Positions 10,173 through 18,874 of a DNA stretch of 64,000 nt are shown here, in pieces. Below the pieces are notes generated by a model. It did no database searches. It saw only the letters and a program-made list of their open reading frames with translations, and was not told where the DNA came from. Position 1 is the first letter of the stretch. Every line of letters starts with the position of its first letter. A program made the translations under genes and the position numbers. Source of the DNA: JAWKUK01 sp041398605 (GTDB lineage: Bacteria; Planctomycetota; UBA1135; GCA-002686595); the NCBI GenBank assembly GCA_041398605.1, contig JAWKUK010000016.1:139855-203854 (forward strand), given 5' to 3'.

Positions 10173-13100
10173 TCAGTCGCAGCGTGCGCGTGGCAGTGGC
10201 AGCCGCGACGCGAGCTGCAACGACGCGCGACCGAATGTCATCCATGCCGCGCGGTCCGCGAAGAGGCGCGAGACAGGGTGCACATGCGTGTCCCCCCCGA
10301 TCCGGCGCGCACGCGCCAGGTTCTGCGCGGCCAGCGCGCCCTCGCGGCGGGCGGCCGCGGGATCGCCGGCCAGGTTCCACAGCAACGACGCCAGGACCGC
10401 GTGGTCCGGGTCGAAGGGCGCAAAGCGCTTGAGCCCGATGATCAATGTCCCGGTCCAGCCGAGCCGCTCTTCGCCCCCCTCGATGAGCGCGCAGAGCGCA
10501 AAGTGAGTCTGCGCGCAGTGGCCCATGCGCGGATCGCTGAAGGGCGCCTCGGTGTCGCCGGCGCCAGGGTTCAACGCCAGCCGCGCGGACGCGCTGACGA
10601 GGTCGAACACGCGCACCGTCGTGTCCGCGCCCCCCGTGAAGAGCCGCCCCTGGCGCGGGTCCACCGTCACGAAGTTGGCGTACTTCGCGTGGGCCGAGAG
10701 GTCGACGAGCCGGCGCCTCGCCACCATGTCCCACACCATCACCCGGCCGCTGCGGCACGCAGCGAACAGGCGCGAGCCATCGGCGCTGAACGTCACGTTC
10801 AGGACCACCTCACCGACGTCGCCCGCGCTAGCGGACTCCAATGCGCCCGCGCGGGCGCGGCGCTCGACGTCGACCAACTCGATCCGTGAACTCGCCGCGA
10901 CCGCGGCCAGCAGCCCCGTGCGCGCATCGACGACAAGATCGGCGACCGCAGCATCGAACAGCTGCAGCCTCGCCAAAGTCCGGCCGCTCGGGCGCTCGAG
11001 GAGGTGCAAGGCGCCTGCGGCGTCTCCGACCGCGACCCAACAACCGCGCGGGTCGAGCGCGACGCGCAACGCCCCAGCGCCGGGGATCGGGTACGTCTCA
11101 GCCTGCAGGGTCAGGGCAGCGTCGTAGACATCGACCCCCGATGTGGTCGCGACATAGAGGCGCTGCTGCGCCTCGTCGAGCGCGAGCTCGCGCGCCTCCC
11201 CGCGCAGCGCTGCCGCCACGCGCGCGCCGCTCGCGGCATCGAGCAATAACACCTCGCCGCCGATCGTAGCGACGAAGAGCCGCTCGCCCTCGCGGTCGAA
11301 GGCGAGCCCTCCCACGCCAGCCAGCCCTCGAGCGATGACACGCGGCGGCCCGCCGTGCGCAAGATCGAAGCCGAGGATCAGCCCGTCGCGCGCCCCGCTC
11401 GCGAGCGTCTCATCGCGCGGGCTCGGGGCCACACACCAGACATCGTTGACGTGTCCCCGCAAGGTGATCGCCGCGCCGTAGTGCCCCGCGCTCCAGAAGT
11501 GGACCTGCCCCATGTAGTCGCCGGTCACGAAGCGACGCCCGTCAGGCGCGAGCGCGACGCGCGCCACGTCGTCGTCGTGCGCCGTCAGCGTCATCGGCGG
11601 GCCGACGCCGCTTGCTGGCCAGATCCGCACGAGGTGATCTTGGCAGCCCGCGAGCAAGAGGTCGTGCTGCGTGTCGAGCTCGACAGAGAACGAGGTCGAG
11701 CCCATCGAGGCTGCGCTGAGGATGTGGCCCGTATCGATGTCGACGACCAAGATGCTGCCTGAGGCGCAGGACAGCGCAGCGCGCCGCGCCGCGAGGTCCA
11801 CATCAGCCGCGTGCAGGAAGACGTCTCCGTGCCGCGGCAGCTCGAGCTCGCGCGGCGCATCACCCAAGCGGCGCAGCACGCCGTCCGCCGTCAAGACCCA
11901 GAGGTGACGCTCATCAGCGTCGACGCCGAGCCACAGTGCGCGCACATGCGTCTCGCAGAGCACCTCGTGCGCGCCCGTCAAGGGGTCCCAGGTGCCGACC
12001 TCACCTGGCTCGGTCGCGTAGGCGATGCGCCCGTCCGCGAGCGAGCGCAAGAGGTCGATCGCGCCCGAGACACGCAGAGCCTTGCCGGACGAAGCCAAGT
12101 CCGTGGCGGCGACGAGGTGCAGGCCCGCGCGATAGCCCGCGACGAACGCGCTCGCGCCGTCGCGGGACCATGCGACCGCCGTCACGTCCGGTACAGTGCC
12201 GCGCGCGACGACCTGCGACGTGACCTCGTCGATGAGCGCGGCGCCGCGCCCGCTTCCCGCGAGGACAAGCCGCTTTTCAGGGTGATAGTCGAGCGCGCGG
12301 ATCGCCGCGTCGCCCCCGAACGGCTGGACGCGACCTAGGCTCTGGTCGCAGCGCAGCAGAAGGTGCTGCCACTCCCACGAGCGGAGCGCCTCGGGTGCGG
12401 CCGAGAGGTGCGCGCGCGCCCGCGTGACGGCGCCGGAGAGCAGCGCCGCCTCCGAGGCCGCGAGCTGCGCAGCGTAAGCCTCGCGCTCGAGGCGCGCCCC
12501 TGCCGCGTGCCCGTCGCGCACGTAGCGCACGCCGAGCCACGCCAGCGCGAAGAGCGACGCCGCGACCACGGCGAGGACCGCCCTGTGCCGCGCGCTGAAC
12601 AGCCGCAGCCGATAGCCGAGGCTCATAGGGCGCGCAGAGATGGGCTCGCCGGCGAGGAACGCCTCCAGGTCGCGCGCCATGTCCGCCGCCGACCCGTAGC
12701 GCTGCGCCTCGACCTTGGCCGTCGCCTTCAGCGTGATCGTCTCCAGGTCGGCCGGCAGCTTCGGGTCGATGCTCCGCGGGCGCGCGGGCTCGGCGTAGAG
12801 CACGTCGCGCACGAGCGCCGCGCGGCGCTTCGCGTTGAACGCCGGGCGCCGCGTCACGAGCTCGTACAGGACCATCCCCAGCGAATAGACATCGCTGCGC
12901 GTCCCAGGCTCCCCATCGATCTGCTCCGGCGCCATGTAGCGCAACGTGCCGACGACGTCGCCTGGGGTGGTCAACTGGGCCTCGTCCGCGAGCCGGCAGA
13001 GCCCGAAGTCCGCCAGCAGCGCGCGGCCGTGTGCGTCGAGCAAAATGTTGCCGGGCTTGACGTCGCGGTGGAGGACGCCGCCCGCGTGCGCAAAGGCCAA

Positions 13101-13880
13101 GGCTTGCGCCACCTGCAGCACAAGGCGCGCCGCCTCGCGCGGGCCGAGCGACGTCGTCGCGTCATCGGGCGACTCCTCGTCGCCGGCGCGCAGCTTGCGG
13201 ATCAGCGCGGTGACGCCGCTCGGCTCTCGCGAGCGACGGACAGCGCTGGCCTCGCGCCGCGCGACCCGCGCGAAGACCTGCTCGAGGGAGACCCCCTCGA
13301 CGTACTGCATCACGTAATAGAGCACGCCGTCGGCCTCGCCGAACTCGTGCACGGTCACGATATGCGGGTGCGCGAGGCGCGCGGCCGCGCTGGCCTCGCG
13401 GCGGAAGCGCTCGACCAGCTGTGGGTCCGCCGAGAGCCCCGCGGACAGCACCTTTAGCGCCACGGTGCGCCCGAGGCCGCGCTGCTCGGCGAGGTACACA
13501 GTGCCCATCCCGCCGCGCCCGAGCTCGCGCAAGATCCGGAACGGGCCGATCATGGCCGGGGTCGGGGCTGCGACCGTGAGCGTCGCGCTCCCGAGCGAGC
13601 TCGCGGCCCGCGCGACGAGCGTGAGGCTCGCCAGCAGCGGCCGCAGCCGCGGGCCCAGTGCGCCCGCGCGCGCGACCCAGTCTTCGATCGTTGGCGCCTC
13701 GCCGCGGCGCCAAGCGGCCTCGAACGCGTCGACGGAATCGGCGAGGAGGTCGAGCTCGTCGGGCTCGGGCGGCTGGGCACCAGGCGGCAGGGCACTAGGC
13801 GGCTGGGACCCGCGCGAGCCGGGCTCGCGCGGCTCACCCGCGGCCGCAGCGCCGTCACGCTGACGCGCCTCGTCGCTCAC
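10173..13880 (-). CDS. Membrane Ser/Thr protein kinase with WD40 propeller
   Basis: 1235 residues. The kinase domain (about 113-425) has GRGGMG (121-126), VALKVL, HRDVKPGN (271-278), DFG (291-293) and MAPEQ (316-320). A membrane helix sits at about 434-453 and WD40-like repeats fill the rest, for example DDVARVALAPDGRRFVTGD and NDVWCVAPSPRDETLASG. The N-terminal 100 residues contain a Pro/Ser/Gln-rich tail and a helical domain also seen in the paralogue at 4430-8200. The ATG overlaps the stop of the upstream sigma gene by 4 bases (ATGA), so the two are translationally coupled. Confidence 0.94.
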   Translation of the reverse strand: MSDEARQRDGAAAAGEPREPGSRGSQPPSALPPGAQPPEPDELDLLADSVDAFEAAWRRGEAPTIEDWVARAGALGPRLRPLLASLTLVARAASSLGSATLTVAAPTPAMIGPFRILRELGRGGMGTVYLAEQRGLGRTVALKVLSAGLSADPQLVERFRREASAAARLAHPHIVTVHEFGEADGVLYYVMQYVEGVSLEQVFARVARREASAVRRSREPSGVTALIRKLRAGDEESPDDATTSLGPREAARLVLQVAQALAFAHAGGVLHRDVKPGNILLDAHGRALLADFGLCRLADEAQLTTPGDVVGTLRYMAPEQIDGEPGTRSDVYSLGMVLYELVTRRPAFNAKRRAALVRDVLYAEPARPRSIDPKLPADLETITLKATAKVEAQRYGSAADMARDLEAFLAGEPISARPMSLGYRLRLFSARHRAVLAVVAASLFALAWLGVRYVRDGHAAGARLEREAYAAQLAASEAALLSGAVTRARAHLSAAPEALRSWEWQHLLLRCDQSLGRVQPFGGDAAIRALDYHPEKRLVLAGSGRGAALIDEVTSQVVARGTVPDVTAVAWSRDGASAFVAGYRAGLHLVAATDLASSGKALRVSGAIDLLRSLADGRIAYATEPGEVGTWDPLTGAHEVLCETHVRALWLGVDADERHLWVLTADGVLRRLGDAPRELELPRHGDVFLHAADVDLAARRAALSCASGSILVVDIDTGHILSAASMGSTSFSVELDTQHDLLLAGCQDHLVRIWPASGVGPPMTLTAHDDDVARVALAPDGRRFVTGDYMGQVHFWSAGHYGAAITLRGHVNDVWCVAPSPRDETLASGARDGLILGFDLAHGGPPRVIARGLAGVGGLAFDREGERLFVATIGGEVLLLDAASGARVAAALRGEARELALDEAQQRLYVATTSGVDVYDAALTLQAETYPIPGAGALRVALDPRGCWVAVGDAAGALHLLERPSGRTLARLQLFDAAVADLVVDARTGLLAAVAASSRIELVDVERRARAGALESASAGDVGEVVLNVTFSADGSRLFAACRSGRVMVWDMVARRRLVDLSAHAKYANFVTVDPRQGRLFTGGADTTVRVFDLVSASARLALNPGAGDTEAPFSDPRMGHCAQTHFALCALIEGGEERLGWTGTLIIGLKRFAPFDPDHAVLASLLWNLAGDPAAARREGALAAQNLARARRIGGDTHVHPVSRLFADRAAWMTFGRASLQLASRLPLPRARCD

Positions 13881-14575
13881 GAAGGTAAGCGCTCGATGGC
13901 GCCGTCAGGTAGGAGCACGCCAGCGCTCGTCAATGCGCGCTGCAGGCGCTCGAGCGCAACGACCCTGCGCCGGCTCGCGGTCGAGGTGGAGATCCCGAGC
14001 ACCGCCGCGGCCTCGACGTTGGTGAGCCCTTCGAAGTGCCGCAACAAGAGGATCTCGCGGTCGAGCTCCTCGAGCGTGTCGAGCGATTCGGCGATGAGCT
14101 CGCGCTGCTCTTCATCGGCGACGGCGGCAGAGGGCGTCACGCCGCTCGCGAGGAGCGCGTTGGCCAGGACGATCGAACTCGCAGCATCGAAGCCAAGGTC
14201 GAAGTCAGCGCGCTCGCGCCGGACGTCACGCCCGCTGGTGCCGAGGTGGTGGCGATGTGCGAGCTGCAGCCGCTGCGCCGCGATGAACCGGACCCACACG
14301 AAGAACGGCAGGCGCGCCGGGTCCTGCGCGACGCGCTGGGCGAGGTACGCCTCCACCCGGGACAAGACCTCGACGTAGCCGTCCTGGAGGAGGTCCGTCC
14401 CATCGACGCGCCCCCGCAGCAGCGGGTGGGCCCGCATGGCGAGCATGCGCTCGAGGCGGGGGCGATACCCCTCCAGCAGCTGCCCTAACGGCGCGCGATC
14501 CCCTGCCGCTGCAGCGTCGAGCGCCGCGCGTTCCAGCGGGTCATCAGGGCCGAGGGTCACAGGTGGCAGCGTCAC
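13877..14575 (-). CDS. ECF-type RNA polymerase sigma factor
   Basis: 232 residues. Sigma-2 has EGYRPRLERMLAMRA and VDGTDLLQDGYVEVLSRV. Sigma-4 has LDTLEELDREILLLRHFEGL and NVEAAAVLGISTSTASRR. It is clearly paralogous to 3733-4422, even in the DAAAAGDRAPLGQLLEGYRP lead-in, which fixes the start. It is coupled to the kinase gene by a 4-base stop/start overlap. No anti-sigma gene is nearby, so control by the coupled kinase is the likely mode (inference). Confidence 0.94.
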   Translation of the reverse strand: MTLPPVTLGPDDPLERAALDAAAAGDRAPLGQLLEGYRPRLERMLAMRAHPLLRGRVDGTDLLQDGYVEVLSRVEAYLAQRVAQDPARLPFFVWVRFIAAQRLQLAHRHHLGTSGRDVRRERADFDLGFDAASSIVLANALLASGVTPSAAVADEEQRELIAESLDTLEELDREILLLRHFEGLTNVEAAAVLGISTSTASRRRVVALERLQRALTSAGVLLPDGAIERLPS

Positions 14576-14873
14576 GCATGAAGGATAGTCGGCTCAGAGC
14601 CCAGACCACGCTGACTCCTGCCGCGAGACACGCCCCGGCCATGAGCGCGCGCGCGGGTGCCTCTATTCGGGCCGTCGTCCAGCCCGTCGTGGTGCCTCCA
14701 CCCCGCGCTGGGCGCGCGAAGGCGCGCGCCGCTTCGTGCTTTCCCTGCCAAGGCAGCAATGCGCCGCTTTCCGCAGATTCCCCGGGACGCTCCCGGCGAC
14801 GCAGTAGTTCCGACCTTGGGGGCGCCGCCCTCTTCCTCTCCCCGCCCCTTCTACCTTCGCCCCAGCCCGAGGC
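14576..14873. promoter_or_regulatory. Divergent intergenic region (sigma factor / secreted protein)
   Basis: 298 bases separate the start codons of the minus-strand sigma gene and the plus-strand secreted-protein gene. Promoters for both must lie here or in the genes. I see no convincing -35/-10 pair or inverted repeat, as is usual for ECF-dependent or high-GC promoters. Confidence 0.35.
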
Positions 14874-17360
14874 ATGTACTTTTCCCTACTCCTCACCGTA
14901 GTCGCGGCTGCGCCGCAAGACGTCCGGGTGCCCCACGAGGGGTACGTCGCCTGGCCTGACCGCCGCACGCCAGCCGAGGTCCCCGCGCTCACACCGCAGG
15001 GCCAGGTGCAAGAGGTCGGCGCACGCGCGACGGCGGTGGATCGGCCGGCGGCGTTCGACTCCGTCGCGCGCGCGGCGGCGCAGCACGAGCCGCGTCAGCT
15101 CGAGTCGAGCCTCGTGTCGCCGCTCGAGACCACGGCGCCGGCGCGCACGCAGGTCGAGTTCGATGTCGACGAGCGCGGTACGCACTGGGTCCGCGGCGTC
15201 AACTACAAGGCGAGCTTCGGTCGTGACGGCGCGGACTTCGTGCCCTTCCTGGGCTCGCACGCCCCGCGGAACTTCCCTGTGCGGTTCCAGGTCGAGGGCG
15301 CCCGCCGCGGCGGCGAGGCGCTCACGCTCGCTCCGCTGACTGTGCAGCGCGAAGCGGACCGCGTGGTGCTCGACCGCGGCGCGCTGCGCAGCGAGTACAT
15401 CATCGCGCCTGAGGGGCTCGAGCAGCGCTTCGCGTTCGACGCAGCCCCTGGCAGCGGCGACCTCGTGCTCGACCTCGCGTTTACGACCGAGCTCGCGCCT
15501 GTCCCGGACGGCGCTGGGTGGCGGTTTCTGAACGGGCTGGGCGGCGTCTCCTACGGCGCGGCCCTGGTGCTCGACGCTGCAGGGCGCGAGCTGCCGCTCG
15601 CTACGCAGCTCCTCGACGGAGCGCTGCGCTTCACGGTCCCTGCGTCGTTCTTGGCAGACGCGACCTGGCCGGTAGTGATCGATCCGTTGATCGCGAGCGT
15701 CACCGTCAGCACCGCCGCGATCGACCAGCTCGAGCCGGACGTCGCCTACGACCCCACGACCGACCGCTACCTCGTCGTCGTCGAAGAGGTGTTCTCGGCC
15801 ACGGATCACGACGTCCGCAGCTGGTTTGTCAGCACCAATGGCCTGGTCAGCTTCGACGCCGCGATCGACGTCACCTCGGCCAACCGCGTGCGCCCGCGGG
15901 TCGCCTGCACCGCGATCCGGAGGAGCTTCCTGGTGACGTACGTCGAGGGCGCGAGCGGCGGGCTCGGCCGACGCATCGGCGCGCGGCCGCGGCACGCAGA
16001 CAGCGGCGTCGTCGGCACCGCGTTCCTGGTGGACGCGAGCACGGCAGTGGATCGGTTGAGCGCCGATATCTGCGGCGATTCGTTCACCGGCGGCACGGCG
16101 GGGGCGCACTTCACGATCGTCTGGCAGCGCTTCTGGAACGCGACCGACTCCGATATCGTCGCGCGGATCGTCGACGAGGACGGGACCCTGTTGACGTCGG
16201 AGATCTACATCACGAATACGATCGCCGTCTCCGATGAGGACCCGACGATCTCCAAGTGCATTGCACCCGCGACCTCGGACTCCGTCATCGCTTGGCGTCG
16301 CCGGAGTGCCTCTGGGTTGTACGAGGTCTTCGGCTCGCTGCTGCGCTTCGACGGCGCGCTGTTCCGGGCGCCGCTGTCGCTCTCTGCGAGCGCCGGGCGA
16401 CTCTCGGCCCCGCAGGTGTCCGGGCTCATCAACGCGTCGCTCGCGGGCTCGGCCGCGGCGACCTTCCTCGCGTGCTGGAGCAGGGACTACACGACCGACA
16501 GTGATGTCCAGGTCGTCGTGGCCTCCGGATCGAGCAACATCGCGAACGCCGCGGTCGTCGCACAGGTGCAGGCGCTCGACGCGATGCAGAACGTGAACTT
16601 CACGCTCGATCAAGTCAGCCCCGATGTCGCGACGTTGCAGGACCGCTGGATCATCTCGTATGCCGGACAGTTCCCCGGAGCGAGCGATAAGGTGATTCGC
16701 TCGGCGACGGTGAACCTAGTCGGCCTGGGCATCGGGATCTCGGACCGCTACCTCGGGCTCACGGGGACGTTCAGCGAGACGCTGACGCCGAAGATCGCGA
16801 GCCGGTACGAGCACGGTGAGCTCGGGAGCCGGGAGGCGTTGACCGCCTGGATCCAACAGTCGTCCTTGGGCCTCCCCGGCGACGTCTACGGGGCCGTCCA
16901 CTCCGCCCCCCCGGATCCGACCTGTGCGGCGCAGTTCCAGTTCTGCCAAGGGCTGCCGAACGCCTTCGACCGGAACCGCGGCTCCTTCATGTACGCCGTG
17001 GGGACTTTCGCGCCGACCGGCGGTAAGTCGCTCCGCGCGGAGGGCATGACGACCAACGCCTTCGGCTACTTCCTCTGCTCGCTGTCGCCGGCGCTGAGCG
17101 GCGGGACGATCCCGCCGGGCAGCTCCGGCCGCTTGTGCCTCGGCGGCGCGATCGGGCGGTACTCCTCGTCGATCTTGAACACGGGCGGGGCTGGCGCGTT
17201 CTCGCTCTCGATCGACCCGACGCAGCTCTCGCAGCCCACTGGCCCCGTGGCGGCGATGTCCGGCCAGACGTGGTATTTCCAAGCCTGGCACCGCGACGTG
17301 ACCGTGAGCGGCGCGGCGACCTCGAACTTCAGTAACGCGGTCGGGCTGCCGTTCCAGTGA
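14874..17360 (+). CDS. Large secreted protein with shared C-terminal module (paralogue of 1089-3539)
   Basis: 828 residues with a short signal peptide at the ATG at 14874 (MYFSLLLTVVAAAPQ). Domain order matches the first paralogue. The N-terminal beta domain has HWVRGVNYKASFGRDGADF and TWPVVIDPL. The middle blocks include DVAYDPTTDRYLVVVEEVF and TDSDIVARIVDEDG. The C-terminal module (about 745-828) has LCLGGAIGRYSSSILN and TWYFQAWHRD, ending SNFSNAVGLPFQ. Predicted extracellular or periplasmic; function unknown. It diverges from the sigma/kinase pair, whereas its paralogue lies upstream of its own pair, so association with an ECF/kinase pair is repeated. Confidence 0.86.
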   Translation: MYFSLLLTVVAAAPQDVRVPHEGYVAWPDRRTPAEVPALTPQGQVQEVGARATAVDRPAAFDSVARAAAQHEPRQLESSLVSPLETTAPARTQVEFDVDERGTHWVRGVNYKASFGRDGADFVPFLGSHAPRNFPVRFQVEGARRGGEALTLAPLTVQREADRVVLDRGALRSEYIIAPEGLEQRFAFDAAPGSGDLVLDLAFTTELAPVPDGAGWRFLNGLGGVSYGAALVLDAAGRELPLATQLLDGALRFTVPASFLADATWPVVIDPLIASVTVSTAAIDQLEPDVAYDPTTDRYLVVVEEVFSATDHDVRSWFVSTNGLVSFDAAIDVTSANRVRPRVACTAIRRSFLVTYVEGASGGLGRRIGARPRHADSGVVGTAFLVDASTAVDRLSADICGDSFTGGTAGAHFTIVWQRFWNATDSDIVARIVDEDGTLLTSEIYITNTIAVSDEDPTISKCIAPATSDSVIAWRRRSASGLYEVFGSLLRFDGALFRAPLSLSASAGRLSAPQVSGLINASLAGSAAATFLACWSRDYTTDSDVQVVVASGSSNIANAAVVAQVQALDAMQNVNFTLDQVSPDVATLQDRWIISYAGQFPGASDKVIRSATVNLVGLGIGISDRYLGLTGTFSETLTPKIASRYEHGELGSREALTAWIQQSSLGLPGDVYGAVHSAPPDPTCAAQFQFCQGLPNAFDRNRGSFMYAVGTFAPTGGKSLRAEGMTTNAFGYFLCSLSPALSGGTIPPGSSGRLCLGGAIGRYSSSILNTGGAGAFSLSIDPTQLSQPTGPVAAMSGQTWYFQAWHRDVTVSGAATSNFSNAVGLPFQ

Positions 17361-17382
17361 CGGCGCCTGGTTCGAGACCGAT

Positions 17383-17416
17383 CGCTCGAGGCGCGCACTT
17401 CGACGCGCCTCGAGCG
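17383..17416 (+). terminator. Strong hairpin after the secreted protein gene
   Basis: A perfect 13-base inverted repeat (CGCTCGAGGCGCG and its complement) with an 8-base loop begins 22 bases after the stop codon of 14874-17360. There is no T run, so if it terminates it does so as a high-GC stem. It also lies downstream of the convergent gene 17662-18738 and could serve both. Confidence 0.6.
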
Positions 17417-17661
17417 CACCCGAGAGGTGGTTCGTTGCGCCCCGCTGCACGACGGCTTCGAGCGCCTGCTGCTTGTAGGAGAGGCCGACCTGGCGCACGA
17501 CGCACGCCCCGGCTGGCAGTGAGATGGTCGGGGTAACGGAGCCCGGGGGCCGGCCTGTTGGCGGGCTCGGCGCGGCCCGAAGAGGGCGTGTAAGGCGGAG
17601 GCGCGGGCCCGCGCGACTTGCGTTGCGCGCGCGCGGAGCGAGCTCCAGCGGCGCGGCCGAG

Positions 17662-18738
17662 TCACGGGCAGATCGTGAACTTCAAGCCCTCCGAGAGGCC
17701 CCACCCGCCCGCGGCGGGGTCGCGATAGAACCACTGCGCGAAGACCGTCGTACCGACGGAGAGCGCGGGATGGACGCCGTACTCGTCGCTGAAGCGATAG
17801 CGCAAGACGCCGCCCCCCGCCGGGCATCCGGGGTTCGGGTCGAGCCCCGCGGACTGGATCGGCGTGCGATAGATGGCCGTGCCGCCGATGCAGCGATAGC
17901 CGCCGGCGAAGGGCACGACCGCGTTGCGGTCCACCGACCAACCGAGGATGCCAAAGACGCCCAGCGGCACATCTTGGCAAAGGATGTCGAAGTCGCCCGG
18001 CGCGCTCCACTCGGGCCGTCCGGACCAGCCCATGCGCGGCGTGCAGCCCCACGAATTCGGCTTCGCGGCGCAGTATGTCCCGAGGTCGTCGACGTCCGAC
18101 GCGTTGTGGCGCACCCACTTCCACTCCGAGACCGCGCCGGGCGCGACCCATGCCGCGACGTTGCCGAACTCGATCGAGCGATACTGCACATTGCTGCCCT
18201 GCACGCCGCTGCCGCTCAAGAGGAGCTGGCCGTTGCGGTAGAGGCGCACGAGATGCGCCTGGGGCTCCAGCTCGAGCCGCCAGGTCGCAAAGACCGTCGT
18301 ATCGACCGGCGCGCTCGCGAGGATCGCGCCCGACCCGCCGCTCCACAGGAAGACCCGGTCGACGCCGAAGTTGGCGATGACCTGGTAGGAGGTGCTCAGG
18401 ATCGCGTTGATCCGCGCAGGCTCGAAGAACCCGACGCTCGAGGCGCCCGATTCCACGCGCAGCTCGGCCTCGATCACGACGACCGGGGGCGGCAGCGGCA
18501 GGCCGACCATCTCGTAGGCGTTCGAGACGAACCCGCTGGCGGCGCTCTCGAGGCGCATGACCTCGGGCGTCGGGAAGGTCGTCGTCGAGTGCGCCACTGC
18601 GGGATAGCCGCCGTTGCTCGGGCCGGGGACACCCCGCGCAGCGTCCCAGAGGCTCTGGGTCCAGCATTGGGCCGATGCGAGGGGCGCCGCGGCGCAGGCG
18701 GCGAGGAGCGGGAGCGCGAAGCGAGCAAAGTGCGACAT
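17662..18738 (-). CDS. Secreted LamG/concanavalin-like protein with shared C-terminal module
   Basis: 358 residues from the ATG at 18738, which opens a clear signal peptide (FARFALPLLAACAAAPLASA). Longer upstream starts add a basic leader and are rejected. Residues about 30-200 look like a single beta-sandwich domain (VIEAELRVESGASSVGFFE; ATWRLELEPQAHLVRLYRNG; VQYRSIEFGNVAAW), as in LamG-type folds. After a Cys/Trp-rich link, the C terminus has YRCIGGTAIYRTP and FAQWFYRDPAAGGWGLSEG, a diverged form of the module in the large secreted proteins. Several cysteines suggest disulphides. It is on the same strand as, and 137 bases downstream of, the PhoD-like gene. Function unknown. Confidence 0.82.
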   Translation of the reverse strand: MSHFARFALPLLAACAAAPLASAQCWTQSLWDAARGVPGPSNGGYPAVAHSTTTFPTPEVMRLESAASGFVSNAYEMVGLPLPPPVVVIEAELRVESGASSVGFFEPARINAILSTSYQVIANFGVDRVFLWSGGSGAILASAPVDTTVFATWRLELEPQAHLVRLYRNGQLLLSGSGVQGSNVQYRSIEFGNVAAWVAPGAVSEWKWVRHNASDVDDLGTYCAAKPNSWGCTPRMGWSGRPEWSAPGDFDILCQDVPLGVFGILGWSVDRNAVVPFAGGYRCIGGTAIYRTPIQSAGLDPNPGCPAGGGVLRYRFSDEYGVHPALSVGTTVFAQWFYRDPAAGGWGLSEGLKFTICP

Positions 18739-18874
18739 GGTGATTATGGGGCCGAGGTGAGCGACGGGCGTGCCTCGCACGCCGACGCGCCCCGGAGCGG
18801 CGCCGCCCGCCGCGCGGCCCGTGAAAACCTGGACTTCTGCCGGGGGCGGCTCAAATCGAGCGCGCCCGCGCGGG

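Noticed and set aside
9059..10432. Plus-strand frame of 457 codons over the IS91 scar
   Set aside because: Antisense to the IS91 transposase and the kinase; the translation is Arg/Ala-rich with no domain.
12363..13457. Plus-strand frame of 364 codons opposite the kinase domain
   Set aside because: The kinase motifs on the minus strand are unambiguous; the frame is a shadow.
16716..17498. Minus-strand gene overlapping the second secreted protein end
   Set aside because: It would lie antisense to the conserved C-terminal module; only the first 45 codons look coding, and no start signal exists.
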